Source: Nitrosopumilus zosterae (GTDB lineage: Archaea > Thermoproteota > Nitrososphaeria > Nitrososphaerales > Nitrosopumilaceae). From it: 64,000 nucleotides of DNA. Location: the NCBI RefSeq assembly GCF_025998175.1, contig NZ_AP026695.1:1366760-1430759 (forward strand). The letters run 5' to 3'. Position 1 is the first letter of the stretch, and every line of letters begins with the position of its first letter. Below are positions 32,634 through 42,119 of this stretch, piece by piece. The notes beneath the pieces were generated by a model. The model was given only the letters and a program-made list of their open reading frames with translations, ran no database searches and was not told the DNA's origin. The position numbers and the translations under genes were made by a program.

Positions 32634-35600
32634 TTATTTTTTCTTGCTTACTTGCATGTATAGATCAACAGTTCCACTGCCGATTGGAATGTTGCTACCA
32701 ACAATTACGTTTTCAGTAATACCTTTGAGTTGTTCAATTTCACCACCAAGTGCAGCATGTGCAATTGTAGGAACTGTAATTTCAAATGCGGCTCTTGCAA
32801 GAACACTGTCTTTAGTACCGGCAATTCCATGTCTGCCAATTTGTTGCATGTAACCTCTAGAGCACATTAAATCAGATACTAACATGATGTATCTATTATC
32901 AACTTCTAATCCCTGGTCACCCAGAGTATGATTAAGTTCATCAATCAATGCGTTTCGTGCAGCTTCAATTCCCAGAGTTCCTGCAATTTCAAACACATTG
33001 TTTGTTCTGACATTTGTTTTGTCAATGCCTTTTACTTCAAGAACTTTGGCAATGTTAGAGCCAGTTGTCTGGATAACCCATTCATCGTCTTTTTGAACAA
33101 GAGTTACACGTTCAATGTCTGGAACACCTTTTACAGTGGTGTTTAGAACTTTATTTCTGATTGCAATTACTGTTGCAGTATCAGATTCTTCAACTAGTTT
33201 GAGAGTAATTAGTTCACCGACTGTTTCCATCTTGAATTTCTTATTTGATGCAAGTGATGCTTCAACTTCAGCAATTGAACATCCTCTCTCTTTTAGTCTG
33301 TTCTCACTTAGAATTAATTTAATTTCAGTAGAGTAATCAGTTTCACTGTTTGCAATTAATGCGCTGATTTTCGTTTGCAATACATTTCTTGCAACTTCGA
33401 TTGCTTTTTCTCTGGATTTCTTTGACTCGTTGTCAAGATAGATATCCATAGTTGGCGTAACTGGTTTCTTTCTTGCATCAACTAGCTCAATTAATCTAGG
33501 AAGACCCAAGGTTACGTTTCTTTCTTTAATTCCTGCAAAATGGAACGTTCTCAAAGTCATCTGAGTACCAGGTTCACCAATTGATTGAGCAGTGATAATT
33601 CCCACTGCTTGTCCAGGTTCTACTTTGGCTTTGTTGTAAAGTAATAATCCTTTCTTACATACTGCCTCTACACCATCTTTACTTAGGTTTGATTCATGCA
33701 ATGCTTCAGATACAAGTGACGTGAGTCTTGGACTGAACGTCTTTGTGTATTTTTTAATCATGGTATCAATTTCATCTTTTGTTGCCTTTTTGCCTGAATC
33801 AATCATTGTTTGAGATTCAGCTAATCTGTGAGCATTGAATGCTTCACCATGGTCACTTTTTGCAACATCTATTCCGTCTTCACCGTAAAGGAATTGAACA
33901 ATGTGACCGTGTGGATCCCTAACGGTTCCATCATATTCCAATCTAATGTGTTCTAGTGCATTAATCAGCCTACGCTGCATGTATCCACTTTGTTGTGTTC
34001 TAACTGCAGTGTCGACAAGCCCTTCACGACCACCCATTGCGTGGAAGAAGAATTCTAATGCAGAGAGACCTTCTCTGTAATTGGATTTTACAAATCCGTG
34101 TGCGTCCGGATTATTATCATGTTCTTGGAAATGTGTCAATGCACGATTGTGGTAGCCATCATGGAGTCGATTACCTCTTCTTGATTGCTGGCCTAAAGCA
34201 CCTGCCATCTGACCTACGTTTAGCGACGAACCTCTGGCACCAGTGGTTGCCATAATTTTTCCAGCATTAGAATTATCGAGTGAGTTGTTTGCAGTAGAGC
34301 CTGCCTTGTCTCTTGCTTTACCTAATTCGTTTACAATGTATGCTTCAAGTGCCTCTTCAGGTCTCATACCTCTGGTAAGTTTGAGAGTTCCTTTTTCATA
34401 TTGATTAGTCAAATCAGATACGATGTCATAGGTTTCTTGAATATCATTGAGAATCTGTTGTTTGTCTTTTTCTGGTACTTCAAGATCACCGAATCCATAA
34501 CTAAATCCATAACTTGTGATGAATTGTTTTACCATAATTAGAATAGAATTTAAGAAGTTTTTACCTACTGCATTTCCATAGTCTTTTGTAATTCTGTGTA
34601 AGACACTCTCTGGTTCTTCTGCGCCAATTGAGGTTTTATCAATTACACCACTGATGAGTTCGCCATTTTTAATTACAACATCTTTCGCAGGACCGTTTGT
34701 TCCCTTTGACCATTTTGATGTGAGAACATAATTGAAGTCTTTTGGCAAGAATAGTGAGAATAGTTGTTTTCCAGTGTATGCTGGACCGTCTTTTGTTTTA
34801 GTAGCAGGTTTTGGAAGTGCATCTTTGTAACCTCCAAGCATTGCAAGATTGGAGAAATCCTGAATAGAAAGAGTTGTTTCGTCTTTTGTTAAAAGATATG
34901 CTCCAGTTACAAAGTCTCTGAGTGCACCAATAATTGGACCACCATATCTTGGAGAGATTAATTGATCTTGGACTCTCATCAAAAGAATCGCTTCTGCTCG
35001 TGCTTCCTCACTTTGAGGAACATGGAGGTTCATCTCATCCCCATCAAAGTCTGCGTTGTATGGAGGACAAACTGAAGGATGTAATCTGAAAGTCTTACCT
35101 GGAAGTACCCTCACATAGTGAGCCATAATAGACATTTGGTGAAGTGAAGGTTGTCTGTTAAACATGACAATATCACCATCTGCAAGATGTCTTTCAATCA
35201 GATAACCAATCTCAAGAGTTTCTGCAATGGTAGAACGATCTTCTACAAAGTCTAATCTAATTTTAACACCGTCAGGTCTAACGATATAGTTTACACCAGG
35301 GAATTTCTCAGGTCCATTAATTACAAGTTTTCGCATTCTTTCAATATTCCACTCTGTAACGATTTCAGGAATTGTTAGTTTCATAGCAACTTGCTCAGGA
35401 ACTCCAACTTCAGACAAATCCAAGTTAGGATCAGGTGAAATTACAGTTCTGCTTGAAAAGTCGACTCTCTTTCCAGATAATGAGCCTCTAAATCTGCCTT
35501 CTTTTCCTTTGAGTCTTTGAGTTAATGTTTTGAGTGGACGTCCAGAACGATGGTGAGCTTGAGGAATTCCAGAAACTTCATTATCAAAATATGTTGTAGA

Positions 35601-36425
35601 ATGATACTGTAGCAGATCAACCAAGTCTTGAACAATTAGTGGTGGAGTTCCAGCTTCTTTGCTTTCCTTTAGTCTTTGATTAACTCTAATGATGTCTACC
35701 ATTTTGTGTGTCAAGTCATCTTCAGATCTAATTCCTGTTTCAAGAATGATTGATGGTCTTACAGTTACAGGTGGGACAGGCAATGCCTGAAGAATAAACC
35801 ATTCAGGTCTTGCAGTAATTGGATCATAGGATAAAAGAAGCAAATCTTCATCAAGAATTTGTGAAAATCTTTCTCTAATTGTAATTGGAAGTAATCTATG
35901 TTCACCAATCTCTGTTTTTTCAACGAAGATGGTTGGTTTTGTAAAGACTAATTCGTATTGGGTTTTACCACAATGAGGACATTCTTTTGCTTTCTTTGCT
36001 TTTTCTATAATTTGTTCTGGGATACGTTTTTGAGAAATTACAGTGTATGCAGCATGTTTGTCTTTGATTTTTTTGAATTCATCTAAATCTTCTTGTGGTA
36101 CTTTGAGTCTTGCACAAGAACGGCATGTTGATTGTAATAGTTTGTAGATGTTATCAATAAATGCAATATGTAAAATTGGCTCTGCAAGTTCAATATGTCC
36201 AAAATGTCCAGGACATCTAGCAGCAGTATTTCCACAAGTTAAACATTTTTGTCCTGGTTCAAGTGTACCGAGTCTTCCATCCATAAGACCTCCTTGAACT
36301 GGCATTCCATCTTCATCATATGTTTCAGGTGCAGTAATTTCAGCAACAGAATATTTTCGAACTTCGGTTGGAGACCATACGGAAAAACGGATTCCATCGA
36401 TTGATTTGATAGCTTGAAGCGACAT
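32634..36425 (-). CDS. rpoA: RNA polymerase subunit A, unsplit (A' plus A'')
   Basis: A 1263-residue largest subunit. The N-terminal zinc motif CLTCGNTAARCPGHFGH is near residues 60-76, with a second CxxC pair (CPHC) further on. The catalytic loop YNADFDGDEMNLHVPQ, holding the three Mg-binding aspartates, is near 459-474. A'' continues in the same frame with EPGTQMTLRTFHFAG and ends in GGEIEQLKG ... QVSKKK. Most archaea encode A' and A'' as two genes; a single gene is a known thaumarchaeal trait. It overlaps rpoB by one base. Confidence 0.97.
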   Translation of the reverse strand: MSLQAIKSIDGIRFSVWSPTEVRKYSVAEITAPETYDEDGMPVQGGLMDGRLGTLEPGQKCLTCGNTAARCPGHFGHIELAEPILHIAFIDNIYKLLQSTCRSCARLKVPQEDLDEFKKIKDKHAAYTVISQKRIPEQIIEKAKKAKECPHCGKTQYELVFTKPTIFVEKTEIGEHRLLPITIRERFSQILDEDLLLLSYDPITARPEWFILQALPVPPVTVRPSIILETGIRSEDDLTHKMVDIIRVNQRLKESKEAGTPPLIVQDLVDLLQYHSTTYFDNEVSGIPQAHHRSGRPLKTLTQRLKGKEGRFRGSLSGKRVDFSSRTVISPDPNLDLSEVGVPEQVAMKLTIPEIVTEWNIERMRKLVINGPEKFPGVNYIVRPDGVKIRLDFVEDRSTIAETLEIGYLIERHLADGDIVMFNRQPSLHQMSIMAHYVRVLPGKTFRLHPSVCPPYNADFDGDEMNLHVPQSEEARAEAILLMRVQDQLISPRYGGPIIGALRDFVTGAYLLTKDETTLSIQDFSNLAMLGGYKDALPKPATKTKDGPAYTGKQLFSLFLPKDFNYVLTSKWSKGTNGPAKDVVIKNGELISGVIDKTSIGAEEPESVLHRITKDYGNAVGKNFLNSILIMVKQFITSYGFSYGFGDLEVPEKDKQQILNDIQETYDIVSDLTNQYEKGTLKLTRGMRPEEALEAYIVNELGKARDKAGSTANNSLDNSNAGKIMATTGARGSSLNVGQMAGALGQQSRRGNRLHDGYHNRALTHFQEHDNNPDAHGFVKSNYREGLSALEFFFHAMGGREGLVDTAVRTQQSGYMQRRLINALEHIRLEYDGTVRDPHGHIVQFLYGEDGIDVAKSDHGEAFNAHRLAESQTMIDSGKKATKDEIDTMIKKYTKTFSPRLTSLVSEALHESNLSKDGVEAVCKKGLLLYNKAKVEPGQAVGIITAQSIGEPGTQMTLRTFHFAGIKERNVTLGLPRLIELVDARKKPVTPTMDIYLDNESKKSREKAIEVARNVLQTKISALIANSETDYSTEIKLILSENRLKERGCSIAEVEASLASNKKFKMETVGELITLKLVEESDTATVIAIRNKVLNTTVKGVPDIERVTLVQKDDEWVIQTTGSNIAKVLEVKGIDKTNVRTNNVFEIAGTLGIEAARNALIDELNHTLGDQGLEVDNRYIMLVSDLMCSRGYMQQIGRHGIAGTKDSVLARAAFEITVPTIAHAALGGEIEQLKGITENVIVGSNIPIGSGTVDLYMQVSKKK

Positions 36426-39400
36426 TAGATTTTCTCCTTGATTAATAGACGTGGTGCGACATTAAGACTCTGCATTTCTTGTAAGAGTAGTTTGAATGCA
36501 TACGCCACTGAGACTGAAGAGACTTTGGCTTTATCACCACAAACCCGACATACATATTTTCTTTGTTTAACATCATGATAAGCAACCAATCCACATCTTT
36601 CACAGACAAAAATATCAGATTTATCAGATTCGTCAAGTAATCTATCTTTTAGAATCATAGAAGCTCCATAAGCAATCAAACAGTCTCTCTCCATTTCACC
36701 GAATCTTAAACCACCACCTCTTGCTCTACCTTCAGTTGGTTGTTTAGTTAACATCTGAACTTGTCCACGTGCTCTTGCATGGATTTTGTCAGCAACCATA
36801 TGATGGAGTTTCTGATAATATACAACTCCAATAAAGACATCTACTGGGAAGGGTTTTCCAGTTCTACCATCATACATTATTTCTTTGCCAGAATATTTGA
36901 AATTGTGTGCATCCATTACTTCTTTTACTTCATCCATTTTTTCTCCGACAAATGCAGAGCCATCAAATCGCTTTCCACGAAATGCAGCAGCCTTGCCACA
37001 AATAGATTCCATCATCATTCCAACGGTCATTCTAGATGGAAATGCGTGAGGATTAATCAAAACATCAGGAGACATACCTTCTGCAGTATATGGCAAGTCT
37101 TCGGCTTTGGCTAAAATTCCAAGTACACCCTTTTGTCCATGTCTTGATGCAAATTTATCACCAATTTCAGGAATTCTCATATCTCTTGCGCGAATCTTGT
37201 ACATTTTTCCACCTTCATTTGATTGAGTCATAACTACTGTATCTACAACTCCTGTTTCAGATGGTCTAACACCAATAGAAGTATCTCTTCTGTATGGACC
37301 AGATGATTCAAACTCTCTATATTCTTCCATAAATCTTGGAGGACTAGTTTTTCCAATTAAAATATCTCCGCCCTTTACTGGAGCTTCTGATGCAACAACG
37401 CCATCTTCTTCAAGTAATCTATATGCACGCTCTCCCTTGTAACCTCTAATGTTATCTTCAGCGTTAGGAATCTCAAAGGTATCACGCATTCCGCCGGGGT
37501 ATTGTTTTGCTTCAGCATCATAAATTCTAAAGAAGAATGTTCTTCCCAATCCCCTATCTACAGATGCTTTGCTAAGAACAATTGCATCTTCGATGTTATA
37601 TCCGTCGAATGGAAGTACTGCAACAACACAGTTCTGACCCGCTGGTCTATCTTCCAATCCCAAGAGTTTCATTGCTTTTGTATTTACAATTGGAACTTGC
37701 GGATATAGCATAAAGTGTTGTCTAACATATGTACTAGTATTCATCATAGGTGTTGAAAATCCTAAGCTCTGTTTTGCCATTGCAGATTCATATGTATTTC
37801 TTGGAGATTGATTATGTTCTGGATACGGAATGATAGAAGCTCCTGCACCTAAGATTGCTGGAGGGAATACTTCAAGGTGAGTGTGTTTCTTTGTATCTTT
37901 TTCATCTAATGTAACATAACAGTTTTCTTCTTCATTTGCATCAATCATTTCCAAAACTCCCATTCTCAAAAGATCAGTCCAGGAAAGTAATTTCTTGGAG
38001 ATTTTATCTAACAAATCTTGAGTTAACAATGATTTGTTATCTTTGATAATTATTAATGGTCGTAAAACACGTCCTGCATTACAATTCACATAAAGTCTTC
38101 TTGTTGAACCTTCGATATCAGATTTATGAAATGACACTCCAACATGAGGATGAATCTTTGAATTTCTTCTGAGTTCTCTGAGAGATTCAGCTATCTCTTG
38201 ACCATCTTTGAAATATCCAATTAAACGACCGTCAACAAAAACTCTGGTTCCATCTTTTTTCAAATCTTCTTTGGCATCAAAGAAATGAACAGTTCCAAGA
38301 TCATAGAGTTTTTCCACAATTTCTTCTGATGGAACATTCACTGAGATAATTCCAGATAGAGCGAGGTTTTTCACCAAACCACAGTTTGAGCCTTCAGGAG
38401 TTTCACTTGGACATATTCTTCCAAAGTGAGTTGCATGCAAGTCTCTTGCCTCAAAGTTGGGCTGGGTTCTACTAAGAGGAGATTGAATTCGTCTAAGATG
38501 ACTAATTGTTGAAAGATAATTTGTTCTATCAAGTAATTGAGTAACACCAACACGTCCACGTCCCCAGTTTCCAGTAGCTATCGCATTGTTTAGTTTGTCA
38601 GTAATAATTCCAGGACGAATTGCAGCAGCTACTGCATTAATTCCTCGTTTTTGACCTGATCTTTCTAATTGGTATTTCATGTCTCTAACCAAATTCCTAA
38701 ACGCAGTTCTAAAGAGATCTGCCAACATTTGTCCTGCAAATTTGATTACTTTGTTTCCATAATGATCCTTGTCATCAGGGGTAATCCAACCAAGTTTTAA
38801 TTCTAATAATTTACAAGCGGCTTCACCTAAGAATTGTGCTTTTTCTTTTCTATTTTCTGGATGTTTACCCAAATGTGGCAACAATCCCCAATCAAGTAAA
38901 GTTTCTGCACGTTTAATTTGGAATTCCTCCAACATTCCAGGTGCAATTCTTTTACTAATGTAAACAATGGCGTCTTTAGATGTTGGAACATCTCCCGCTT
39001 TTTCAAAAGAGCCTTCCAGTTCATCTTGAAGATCATCCACCAAAGAGACAACTGCTGCAATTTCTCTATCAGATTCTAATCCAAGTGCTCTCATCAATGT
39101 GACAACTGGAATATCAACTGGAGAACCAGGAATTCTAGCTACAATCAACCCATCGTTTTTCATTACAAGTTCTAATTTTGCACGATATCCAACAATTGAT
39201 GAATATACTTTAGCTTTGAAAACAATATTTCCACCAACAGTTTCTCTATCTACAATAATTTTATTGTAAGAAAGATCTTCTAATCCTACAATTACTCTTT
39301 CTGAACCATTAATGATGAAGTAACCACCAGGATCATTGGGATCCTCACCATGTTCAATTAATTTTTGAGTAGAGAAATTATGTAAGATGCAGGCATTTGA

Positions 39401-39772
39401 TTTTGCCATTACTGGTACATCGCCAATATGAACAAATCTGGATTCCAAAATTTTTCCATCCTCTACAACACTTGCCTCCATCATGACAGGGGCAGAATAT
39501 GAAACGTTTCTCAATCGTGCCTCAGCTGGAGTAATATGAGTAATAGAACCATCAAGTTCCATCATTCTTGGTTGTTGAAGTTTGACTTTACCTAGTTGAA
39601 TTTTGTAAGGGTATTCAGCATTTTCAATATCAATTTGTCCTACTTCATTGATAATACTTTGAAGTCCTCTCTCTAGAAATTCATCAAATGAGTTTAGGTG
39701 TTGACGTGCAATACCCTCACGTTTCAGAATATCTTGAATTACTGGCCAACGCTTTGTGGATGGATCTGCCAT
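36425..39772 (-). CDS. rpoB: RNA polymerase subunit B, unsplit
   Basis: An 1115-residue second-largest subunit. Motifs seen are GYFIINGSERVIVGLEDL, CPSETPEGSNCGLVKNLAL, EIGDKFASRHGQKGVLG and, near the C-terminus, the zinc knuckle CERCGLVAYHD ... CRVCGDK. It is not divided into B' and B''. It overlaps rpoH and rpoA by one base each, so the three are translated as one unit. Confidence 0.97.
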   Translation of the reverse strand: MADPSTKRWPVIQDILKREGIARQHLNSFDEFLERGLQSIINEVGQIDIENAEYPYKIQLGKVKLQQPRMMELDGSITHITPAEARLRNVSYSAPVMMEASVVEDGKILESRFVHIGDVPVMAKSNACILHNFSTQKLIEHGEDPNDPGGYFIINGSERVIVGLEDLSYNKIIVDRETVGGNIVFKAKVYSSIVGYRAKLELVMKNDGLIVARIPGSPVDIPVVTLMRALGLESDREIAAVVSLVDDLQDELEGSFEKAGDVPTSKDAIVYISKRIAPGMLEEFQIKRAETLLDWGLLPHLGKHPENRKEKAQFLGEAACKLLELKLGWITPDDKDHYGNKVIKFAGQMLADLFRTAFRNLVRDMKYQLERSGQKRGINAVAAAIRPGIITDKLNNAIATGNWGRGRVGVTQLLDRTNYLSTISHLRRIQSPLSRTQPNFEARDLHATHFGRICPSETPEGSNCGLVKNLALSGIISVNVPSEEIVEKLYDLGTVHFFDAKEDLKKDGTRVFVDGRLIGYFKDGQEIAESLRELRRNSKIHPHVGVSFHKSDIEGSTRRLYVNCNAGRVLRPLIIIKDNKSLLTQDLLDKISKKLLSWTDLLRMGVLEMIDANEEENCYVTLDEKDTKKHTHLEVFPPAILGAGASIIPYPEHNQSPRNTYESAMAKQSLGFSTPMMNTSTYVRQHFMLYPQVPIVNTKAMKLLGLEDRPAGQNCVVAVLPFDGYNIEDAIVLSKASVDRGLGRTFFFRIYDAEAKQYPGGMRDTFEIPNAEDNIRGYKGERAYRLLEEDGVVASEAPVKGGDILIGKTSPPRFMEEYREFESSGPYRRDTSIGVRPSETGVVDTVVMTQSNEGGKMYKIRARDMRIPEIGDKFASRHGQKGVLGILAKAEDLPYTAEGMSPDVLINPHAFPSRMTVGMMMESICGKAAAFRGKRFDGSAFVGEKMDEVKEVMDAHNFKYSGKEIMYDGRTGKPFPVDVFIGVVYYQKLHHMVADKIHARARGQVQMLTKQPTEGRARGGGLRFGEMERDCLIAYGASMILKDRLLDESDKSDIFVCERCGLVAYHDVKQRKYVCRVCGDKAKVSSVSVAYAFKLLLQEMQSLNVAPRLLIKEKI

Positions 39773-40023
39773 TATACTTCCACCACGTATCTGTAATAGA
39801 GACTTTCACCAGCAGTTGGACTTTTTCTGGTAATCTTTATCATATCACCAGGTTTTATTCCAAGTCCCAAAATTGCAGGATCATTTACAAAGATTAATGG
39901 TAATTCGGTTGGTTTGCAATTGTATTTTTTTAAAACTTCTTCAGCTTCTTGTTTTGAAATAATCTCATGTTTTGGAACATAGATATGATCTGGCACTAGA
40001 ACTTGATTTTTTTTAGTTGCCAA
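39772..40023 (-). CDS. rpoH: RNA polymerase subunit H (Rpb5-like)
   Basis: An 83-residue protein matching the C-terminal domain of eukaryotic Rpb5: DHIYVPKHEIISKQEAEEVL, PLIFVNDPAILGLGIKPGDM and YYRYVVEV. It heads the polymerase operon. The start is ATG 40023. Confidence 0.95.
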   Translation of the reverse strand: MATKKNQVLVPDHIYVPKHEIISKQEAEEVLKKYNCKPTELPLIFVNDPAILGLGIKPGDMIKITRKSPTAGESLYYRYVVEV

Positions 40024-40199
40024 CTACAAAACCCCCATTTAGAACATTAAATGTAACGGTAAATAATACACACAAACTGTCAAAATCTCACGCTCGGGTT
40101 AATATATATCTAATCTGAAATTCGTCAGCGCTTAGTCTTTTTTCTTTTTAGTCAATAAATTTTATCGTAACCTTAAATAGCATTATTTTTCGCGTAAAA

Positions 40200-41027
40200 T
40201 TGATGAAAGCTCATCTAACGGTGTTTACCTTATCTGCAATTTTGATTGTAAGTATTGGTATGGCACCAGCATTTGGACAAATACAAAACTCGATTGTTGT
40301 TACTACGGACAAATCATCATATTCAGAAGGTGAAACAATCATAGTAACAGGTGAAGTACGAGATCTGTATTCAGGAACCCCAGTAAGTTTGATAGTTAAG
40401 AATGACAACGCAATTGTCAGTCTAGCTCAATTAACAATAGGTGCTGACAAAAAATTCAGGACTGAATTGACTGCGGGCGGAACAATGAAGACAGCTGGAA
40501 CTTATACAATTGAAGTGACATATGGAACACAAAATCGTATAGCAACAACGACATTTGAATTTGGTGGATCTACAAGTACTCCACCAAAGAATACAGGAGT
40601 AACCGATACAACTGTTTCAATTGAAGGTTCTAGTGACTTAATAGGATACACAATAACGGGTGGAAAACTATTAGGTATCATGCCTGATGTAGAAGCAAAA
40701 TCACTCATCGTATCTATCGATGCAACAAGTGATGGTTCACTTACCTTGACAATCCCTAGATCAATATTGGATGCAACAATGAATGGTGAAGATGACGAAT
40801 TCTTTGTCTTAATTGACGGAGAAGAAGTAAACTTTGAAGAAACAACATCAGCAACGGAAAGAATTCTCACCATAGCGTTCCCAGTAGGAGCTGAAGAGAT
40901 TGAAATAATCGGTACATTTGTAATTCCAGAATTTGGTACAATTGCAGCCATGATTCTAGCAGTAGCAATTATCTCAATAATTGCAGTATCTGCAAAATCA
41001 AGACTTAGCATTATGCCAAGATACTAA
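40200..41027 (+). CDS. PEFG-CTERM surface protein 1
   Basis: A 275-residue exported protein. A signal peptide (about 1-26, ending APAFGQ) leads to an Ig-like module (TTDKSSYSEGETIIVTGEV, about 34-120). After a short linker comes a second domain (about 145-240). The C-terminus is PEFGTIAAMILAVAIISIIA plus a basic tail, i.e. the PEFG motif, a membrane helix and positive residues recognised by archaeosortase-type enzymes. A TATA-like CTTAAATAG lies about 28 bases upstream of the ATG. It is first of four tandem relatives. Confidence 0.88.
   Translation: MMKAHLTVFTLSAILIVSIGMAPAFGQIQNSIVVTTDKSSYSEGETIIVTGEVRDLYSGTPVSLIVKNDNAIVSLAQLTIGADKKFRTELTAGGTMKTAGTYTIEVTYGTQNRIATTTFEFGGSTSTPPKNTGVTDTTVSIEGSSDLIGYTITGGKLLGIMPDVEAKSLIVSIDATSDGSLTLTIPRSILDATMNGEDDEFFVLIDGEEVNFEETTSATERILTIAFPVGAEEIEIIGTFVIPEFGTIAAMILAVAIISIIAVSAKSRLSIMPRY
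40926..41027 (+). repeat. PEFG 3'-end repeat, copy 1 (102 bp)
   Basis: Covers CCAGAATTTGG through the stop TAA. It differs from copy 2 (41956-42057) at only about two positions and from copy 3 (42891-42992) at about three, while upstream coding DNA is much less alike. Confidence 0.85.
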
Positions 41028-41154
41028 ATTTCATCTTTTTTTCTATTTTTAATGAGTAAACTGAGGGAGTTTACAAGCCATACATGTTTTTCTAGATCTT
41101 ACCACTTTACACTAAAAAAATATGAACCCAAGACCTGCTAACTTAACAGAACCA

Positions 41155-41174
41155 TTTTTAAATATACATAAATA
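41155..41174 (+). promoter_or_regulatory. Shared promoter element, copy A
   Basis: TTTTTAAATATACATAAATA lies 25 bases upstream of the ATG at 41200. An identical 20-mer precedes the next gene at 42076. It holds a TATA-like TTTAAATA and implies a short untranslated leader. Confidence 0.65.
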
Positions 41175-41199
41175 ACAAGATATCTGAAGTTGAATTAGG

Positions 41200-42057
41200 A
41201 TGAATTTTAAACGATCTACAACATCAATGGCGATAGCCCTTATGGCATTGTCATTAATTTCAATGACCTCAATTCAACAAGATGTTTTTGCTCAAAGTCA
41301 AGGAATGAGCCTTACAGCTCAGGCAGATAGAGATTCAGACATCATCATGGTAACAGGCAAGACAATTTCAAAAATCACAGATGTTACATTTAGAGTGACA
41401 TCCCCAAGTGGAAATAATGTAGTAGGAATTGCTCAGGTTTCACCAGATGTAAATGGAGAATTTGCAACACAATTCAAAATTGGTCCAACATGGACTGAAA
41501 ATGGATTCTATACTGTAAAGGCTATGCAAAGCCCACAGCAAAACTCATTGTACACACTAAAAGTGCTTGTTGAAGTAGTAAACGGAATGGCAAAAAAAAC
41601 GCTTGTGACTGAAACCAACATGGAATCAGGAATAGTGTATACCACGCCAAATGTTGCAACAGACAAAGGAATTGAAATTTATGCAGATGCGGTCATAGGA
41701 TCTACAACCATCAATATCGAAGGTACCACTGACAGAGTAAGTCAAGATGTCACTTTGACTGTTACTGCACCAAATGGAAATGTGGTATCTGTAGCTCAAG
41801 TATCACCAATGCTGAATGGAGAATTTACTAAAGCAATCACCACTGGTGGACCATTATGGAAACAAGATGGATATTATACTGTAAGCGCAAAACAATTTGA
41901 CGATCCAAAATATACCGCTTCAATCCAAGTGGATATCAAAGATGGAGTGGTAGTACCAGAATTCGGTACAATTGCAGCCATGATTCTAGCAGTAGCAATT
42001 ATCTCAATAATTGCAGTATCTGCAAAGTCAAGACTTAGCATTATGCCAAGATACTAA
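41200..42057 (+). CDS. PEFG-CTERM surface protein 2
   Basis: A 285-residue exported protein. A signal peptide (about 1-32, ending QDVFAQ) is followed by two similar Ig-like modules of about 95 residues (one near 35-125, one near 160-248). Each contains a VxSPxGN/VTAPNGN strand, AQVSP, NGEF and a G-Y-TV strand. The C-terminal PEFG helix and basic tail are the same as in protein 1. It is probably anchored after processing by an archaeosortase. Confidence 0.88.
   Translation: MNFKRSTTSMAIALMALSLISMTSIQQDVFAQSQGMSLTAQADRDSDIIMVTGKTISKITDVTFRVTSPSGNNVVGIAQVSPDVNGEFATQFKIGPTWTENGFYTVKAMQSPQQNSLYTLKVLVEVVNGMAKKTLVTETNMESGIVYTTPNVATDKGIEIYADAVIGSTTINIEGTTDRVSQDVTLTVTAPNGNVVSVAQVSPMLNGEFTKAITTGGPLWKQDGYYTVSAKQFDDPKYTASIQVDIKDGVVVPEFGTIAAMILAVAIISIIAVSAKSRLSIMPRY
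41956..42057 (+). repeat. PEFG 3'-end repeat, copy 2 (102 bp)
   Basis: Same block as 40926-41027 with differences such as AATTCGG for AATTTGG and AAGTCA for AAATCA. Confidence 0.85.
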
Positions 42058-42075
42058 GTTCACAACTTTTTTCTC

Positions 42076-42095
42076 TTTTTAAATATACATAAATA
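42076..42095 (+). promoter_or_regulatory. Shared promoter element, copy B
   Basis: TTTTTAAATATACATAAATA, identical to 41155-41174, with 24 bases between it and the ATG at 42120. It probably gives the two genes matching expression. Confidence 0.65.
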
Positions 42096-42119
42096 GAGAC
42101 AGGTTCAATTCGCAACAAG

